Shown here piece by piece: positions 60,060 through 64,000 of a DNA stretch of 64,000 bases. Position 1 is the first letter of the stretch; each line of letters starts with the position of its first letter. Source of the stretch: Hyphomonas johnsonii MHS-2 (GTDB lineage Bacteria > Pseudomonadota > Alphaproteobacteria > Caulobacterales > Hyphomonadaceae). The notes beneath the pieces were generated by a model, which saw nothing but the letters and a program-made list of their open reading frames with translations, had not been told where the DNA came from and made no database searches. The stretch lies in assembly GCF_000685275.1 (NCBI RefSeq), contig NZ_ARYK01000007.1, positions 62,001 through 126,000 on the forward strand, read 5' to 3'. The position numbers were made by a program, and so were the translations under genes.

Positions 60060-62933
60060 CTAGTTGCCCGAGCCGCCGAACCGCTTGGTCACGCTGATCT
60101 TGAACGTGCGACCGAACGGGTTGTGCGTGTAGGGATCGTAGTTCAGGTCGAAGGCCGCGAATGGCGGGTCCTCGTCCGTCACGTTGACCACGGAGAGGCC
60201 GAAATCGAACCCTCCGAAGGCTTCCGACTGCAGGCTGTAGTACAGATCGAACGTCGTCTGGCTGTCGATCTTCTCGCCAACACCGCCACGGGCGGCCGCT
60301 GCACGTTCGTCCTTGTAGCTGTCGATATGGCGCATGACGGCCCGGAAGTTGTGATCCCCGAGGCCATAATTGGCGAAGAGGTTCGCTTTCCATTGCGGCA
60401 TCGACCGGGTGAAGTTGCCCCGGTTGAACTGGCCGACATAGTCACCACCACCGATTGCCAGACCCTCGACGAAGTAAGGATCAACATCATACTCGATGAT
60501 GTAGGTGGCGTCGGCACCCACGGCGAACTCTGCATTATTGCTGAGTTCCCAGCTGTTCTGCAGCCGAAGGTCAAGGCCCGACGTCTTGATGTCAGGGCCG
60601 TTCGTGACGTTGGTGCGGACACGCGAAATCGTGCTCGCTGTCGGCGCCATCGGATCGTTGAATGTGATCCGTGCCAGGATGGCATCATCATCCGTCGTGG
60701 CTGTGGCGAGTGCGGCAACCGCTGCGTTCACAATGTTCGCCTGCTCTTCCACGATGACCGGATCAGAGAAGTCGAAATTGTAATAGTCGAGCGAGGCAAA
60801 GAAGTTGCCCATCTCATAGATGCCACCAAGGTTGAAGCTGAACGCCGATTCCGGCTTCAGGTCCGGATTGCCGAACGTATCGACGGCCTTGAATGCCGAG
60901 GCCGCAGAGATGAACTGCAGCGACGTGCCAACGCCACCCAACTGGTTCAGCGTCGGCCCCTTGAACGAGGTCTGGGCCGAGCCGCGCAGGGCAAAATTGT
61001 CCGTCACGTCCCACTTGGCTGCAATCTTCGGGTCGAAGGTAGAGCCGATATCACCGCCGTAATCCTCGTAACGCACGGCAACCTGCACGTTGAGGGTATC
61101 GTACAGAGGCACCTGCAATTCGCCGAAGATGGCAAAGATCGTCTGGTCTTCGTCCGCCCGCGTCGTGCCGGCAAGGAACGAATAAGGTCCCGTGCCACCA
61201 GGTCCCGGTGTCAGGTCGAGGTCTGTCAGGGCAGACGGGTCCACCTTGTAGCTTTCCCGGCGAACCTGCACGCCAGCAGCCCAGCCAACCGCGCCGCCAG
61301 CAGCCTGGACGTTGCTCTCGCCCGAGAAGACGCCATCAAAGACCAGCAGGTCCGTGTTGGCGATTGTCAGGCTTGGGTCGGTAATCCAGTCAGCCAGCGT
61401 TGCCGAGTTTTCCAGTCCGGCAACATAGTTCGGGTTTGCTGTACCCGTAACGGCGTTGGCAGGAATGGCGTTCGAGAACGGGTTGTAATATTCACACCCG
61501 CCGGCACCTGGAATGAGCGCCCCGGCATAACCGGCCGCATACGGCACTGTTCCCGTGGCGGGATCGAACCCCGTGTTCGGGTCGGTACAGACACCGAAAC
61601 CGCGCAGGGCGGATGTCAGGCCGGTGATATAGGTATCATTGGTTGAACGTTCGCTTTCGGTCGCCGAATAGCTGAGGGCCGCATCATAGTGCACGCCATT
61701 ATCGAAATCGCCGATATAGGAACCGGACAAGCGATAGGTCTCGCTCTTGCGATAGCCTTCCTGTGCGCCGCCTGTACCGGGGAAACCACCCCAGCCGAAC
61801 GAACGGCCGATGAAGAGGGCCCCCACGGACGTGGCCGGGAACGCACCGGGATTGTCAGCAACATATTGCTGGAAACCAGGCGCGCTTGCCGGCACGAACT
61901 GGTTCAGCAGTGCCTGTGGCGGATAGGACGGTGATGTCTTCCAGGTCGGAACGTCCGAAGACGCGTAGAGCGCTTCGAGATGCAATTCCGCGCCGTTCGA
62001 CAGGTTCCGGTTGTATTCGGAGAAGATCTGGTAACGCTCTTCTTCTTCAACCAGGTTGTCGAAATTGGTGAACTGGAAGCGGCAGGTGCCTGCGACGACG
62101 AGACCACCCACGCCTTCGCAACCGCTATCATTCGTTGCACCCTGAATGGGCGTGCCGGCAGGACCGATTGGAACATAATAACCGGGGTTCGACAGCGTTG
62201 ACCAGCCGCCGACAGGGTTCTCGTCATATGGCAGGATCGCCCAGTCTTTTTCCGTCAGGCCGACTTCGCTGCGCTTGTTGTAGCCAACTGATGTCACCCA
62301 GCTGAAGTTCTGGCCCTGCAGGCCGTAGGCGGCGGAAAGATCATAGTCGCCGTCGGTCCCCTCGAAGGTGGTAAACGAGCCACCGACCTCAAACCCGTCC
62401 AGGTCGCGATTGGTGATGAAGTTCACGACGCCGGCGATGGCATCAGAGCCGTACAGCGCCGCAGCACCGTCTTTCAGCACTTCGATCCGGCCAATGGCGA
62501 CGGAAGGAATATTGTTCGTGTCAACAAACAGCTGTGCCTGCTCGCCGATCGAATACGGGTGGTAGGTCTGGCGGTGGCCGTTGATCAACACCAGGGTCCG
62601 TGCCGGGCCAAGGCCGCGCAGGTTGACGTTCGACGTGCCCTCAAGGCCGTTCGATGCGAACTGGTTGGTCTGGCCGTCAACACCCGAGGATGGGCCAAGG
62701 TTGCGGATCAGTTCGGTGATCGAAGGCTGGCCTTCGAGTTTCAGGTCGGCGGCTGTCAGCACGTCGACGGGCAGCGCTGCGTCTTCGGGTGTCCCCTGGA
62801 TGAACGAACCGGTCACCGTGACCGTCGACAATTTTCGGGTGCTGTCACTACCCTCTTCCTGCGCAAATGCCGGCAAAGCCGTCATGAGCGCGAGCGCGGA
62901 TGCGCCCAACACGAGATTGGTCGAAAATTTCAT
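60060..62933 (-). CDS. TonB-dependent receptor, Caulobacter OMR type
   Basis: The 957-residue receptor has a signal peptide (LPAFAQEEGSD), the LSTVTVTGSFIQGTPEDAALPVDVLTAADL opening, NLRGLGPARTLVLINGHRQTYHPY (plug) and GRIEVLKDGAAALYGSDAIAGVVNFITNR, features of the large Caulobacter receptor class. The C-terminus KISVTKRFGGSGN differs from a classic aromatic barrel end but matches that class. The cargo is unknown. It is divergent from selO, 192 bases between. Confidence 0.93.
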   Translation of the reverse strand: MKFSTNLVLGASALALMTALPAFAQEEGSDSTRKLSTVTVTGSFIQGTPEDAALPVDVLTAADLKLEGQPSITELIRNLGPSSGVDGQTNQFASNGLEGTSNVNLRGLGPARTLVLINGHRQTYHPYSIGEQAQLFVDTNNIPSVAIGRIEVLKDGAAALYGSDAIAGVVNFITNRDLDGFEVGGSFTTFEGTDGDYDLSAAYGLQGQNFSWVTSVGYNKRSEVGLTEKDWAILPYDENPVGGWSTLSNPGYYVPIGPAGTPIQGATNDSGCEGVGGLVVAGTCRFQFTNFDNLVEEEERYQIFSEYNRNLSNGAELHLEALYASSDVPTWKTSPSYPPQALLNQFVPASAPGFQQYVADNPGAFPATSVGALFIGRSFGWGGFPGTGGAQEGYRKSETYRLSGSYIGDFDNGVHYDAALSYSATESERSTNDTYITGLTSALRGFGVCTDPNTGFDPATGTVPYAAGYAGALIPGAGGCEYYNPFSNAIPANAVTGTANPNYVAGLENSATLADWITDPSLTIANTDLLVFDGVFSGESNVQAAGGAVGWAAGVQVRRESYKVDPSALTDLDLTPGPGGTGPYSFLAGTTRADEDQTIFAIFGELQVPLYDTLNVQVAVRYEDYGGDIGSTFDPKIAAKWDVTDNFALRGSAQTSFKGPTLNQLGGVGTSLQFISAASAFKAVDTFGNPDLKPESAFSFNLGGIYEMGNFFASLDYYNFDFSDPVIVEEQANIVNAAVAALATATTDDDAILARITFNDPMAPTASTISRVRTNVTNGPDIKTSGLDLRLQNSWELSNNAEFAVGADATYIIEYDVDPYFVEGLAIGGGDYVGQFNRGNFTRSMPQWKANLFANYGLGDHNFRAVMRHIDSYKDERAAAARGGVGEKIDSQTTFDLYYSLQSEAFGGFDFGLSVVNVTDEDPPFAAFDLNYDPYTHNPFGRTFKISVTKRFGGSGN

Positions 62934-63125
62934 TGTATTTCCTCCGTTTGTGCCTGTGATGACCCCGGATTATGTTTCCAGGTGTTTCCCTCACCGACGC
63001 CAAGCTTAGACACATCGTGCCCCTGCGATAGGGATGAGTTATGCTGCACTGCAGTAACGCATGGCACCTATGCATTCCAGCAAAGCCATTGCGAAAGGGT
63101 TTGATTTCAGGTCAAAAATGAATGG

Positions 63126-64000
63126 ATGTTGCGCGAATCCCCCTCCACGCCCCCGTTTCTTGCGCTGGCAGACCATTTCGCAGATGCGGTAGAACCGATA
63201 GAATTTCCCCGCCATGTGTTGCGATTTCGCAACCGTCGCTGGGCGAATGCCGTCGGGCTGGGCGATCTGGACGAACCGCAATGGCTCGAACACTTCGCGC
63301 GCTTCGTTCCGCTGCCCGGAAATCTGCCCCGTCCGCTCGCCCTGCGCTATCACGGCCACCAGTTCGGAACGTACAATCCGCAGCTCGGCGACGGGCGCGG
63401 CTTCCTGTTCGCCCAGGTCCGCGACTCGTCCGGACGCCTGCTTGATCTCGGCACCAAGGGGTCAGGCCAGACGCCCTGGTCCCGGCGGGGCGACGGGCGC
63501 CTCACGCTGAAGGGCGGGGTCCGTGAGGTTCTTGCCGCGAGCTATCTCGAGGCGCTGGGCGTGCACACGTCCAAGCCGTTCTCGCTCGTCGAGACGGGCG
63601 AGCAGCTCCATCGCAATGACGAACCCTCCCCGACCCGGTCCGCCGTCCTCGTGCGCCTGTCGGAAAGCCATGTCCGGTTCGGCACGTTCCAGCGCTGCGC
63701 CTATTTCGAGGACCGCGAAGGGCTGGCCCGGCTTGTCGATTACTGCGTCGCCGAATTCCACCCGGCCGCCGACGCCCCGGACATGGCCGCGAAAGCCTGC
63801 AACCTGCTCGAACAGGTCACGATCGCCACCGCGCACATGATCGGCCAGTGGATGGCCGCCGGCTTTGTTCACGGCGTCATGAATACCGACAATTTCAACG
63901 TCACCGGGGAAACCTTCGATTTCGGCCCGTGGCGCTTCCTGCCTGTCTCGGACCCGAATTTCACCGCAGCCTATTTCGACGAGAACGGACTCTACCGGTT
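63126..64000 (+). CDS. selO: Protein adenylyltransferase SelO, 3' end outside the window
   Basis: An ATG at 63126 opens 291 full codons to the window edge. SelO (YdiU) features are YHGHQFGTYNPQLGDGRGFLF, GTKGSGQTPWSRRGDGRLTLK (nucleotide-binding region), LVRLSESHVRFGTFQRCAYF and GFVHGVMNTDNFNV (catalytic Asp in NTDN). SelO is a pseudokinase that AMPylates proteins. The stop and C-terminal Cys/Sec end are beyond the window. The ribosome site is weak, so an upstream start is possible. Confidence 0.88.
   Translation, partial: MLRESPSTPPFLALADHFADAVEPIEFPRHVLRFRNRRWANAVGLGDLDEPQWLEHFARFVPLPGNLPRPLALRYHGHQFGTYNPQLGDGRGFLFAQVRDSSGRLLDLGTKGSGQTPWSRRGDGRLTLKGGVREVLAASYLEALGVHTSKPFSLVETGEQLHRNDEPSPTRSAVLVRLSESHVRFGTFQRCAYFEDREGLARLVDYCVAEFHPAADAPDMAAKACNLLEQVTIATAHMIGQWMAAGFVHGVMNTDNFNVTGETFDFGPWRFLPVSDPNFTAAYFDENGLYR

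Noticed and set aside
57972-61646. Long antisense frames opposite both TonB receptors
   Set aside because: They have no recognisable domains and arise from the third-position GC of the real genes.

Overview
The window reads as chromosomal DNA of a GC-rich alphaproteobacterium, most likely Caulobacterales/Hyphomonadaceae (Hyphomonas-like). Supporting markers are CpdR, the rnd-lptC-lptA-lptB-rpoN block, FYDLN-acid protein divergent from aroA-cmk-rpsA-ihfB, DUF1150, a PraR-like HTH regulator, a Caulobacter-style 957-residue TonB receptor, intracellular PHA depolymerase, and a beta-helix/diheme lipoprotein pair whose family I recall being named after a Hyphomonas neptunium locus. No phage, insertion sequence, CRISPR array or rRNA is visible. 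There are three tRNAs: Val-GAC, Arg-CCG and Ala-GGC.

Layout. 1-5.8 kb: a truncated lipoprotein, dusA, slyX, a VOC protein, coaA, a DUF2236 protein and a Tat-type dienelactone hydrolase lipoprotein. 5.8-11.8 kb: GST, tRNA-Val, cpdR, N-formylglutamate amidohydrolase, a candidate small RNA, an HTH regulator, hisN, a HAD phosphatase, a TraB/GumN lipoprotein and tRNA-Arg. 12-15.7 kb: a nucleoside-salvage group (cdd, nucleoside hydrolase, ribokinase, secreted S1/P1 nuclease). 15.7-20 kb: rpoN, lptBAC and an RNase D-like exonuclease. 20-25.5 kb: CoA metabolism, then the beta-helix plus diheme cytochrome lipoprotein pair behind a 44-bp palindrome. 26-32 kb: tRNA-Ala, the FYDLN protein, aroA-cmk, rpsA (with an extra C-terminal HhH domain and a structured leader), ihfB and mscL. 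32.6-38.6 kb: a metal-handling island (DUF3299, ABC permease and ATPase, DUF2796 lipoprotein, divergent from ZIP and HupE/UreJ genes). 38.6-46.3 kb: lrp/cysteine-synthase-like pair, HdeD, phaZ, small membrane proteins including NrtS, Tag, Fe-ADH and OmpW. 46.4-52.8 kb: fused oligopeptide ABC ATPase, threonine ammonia-lyase, tandem FKBP lipoprotein, cysQ and glmM. 52.9-64 kb: feruloyl-CoA-synthase-like ligase, HCCA isomerase, HSL esterase, two TonB receptors and a truncated selO.

The most unusual items are the rpsA-HhH fusion and its three-way-junction leader, the compact small RNA candidate near 8.2 kb, the beta-helix/diheme pair, and five convergent gene pairs that overlap by exactly four bases at a shared stop tetranucleotide (CTAG or CTAA).
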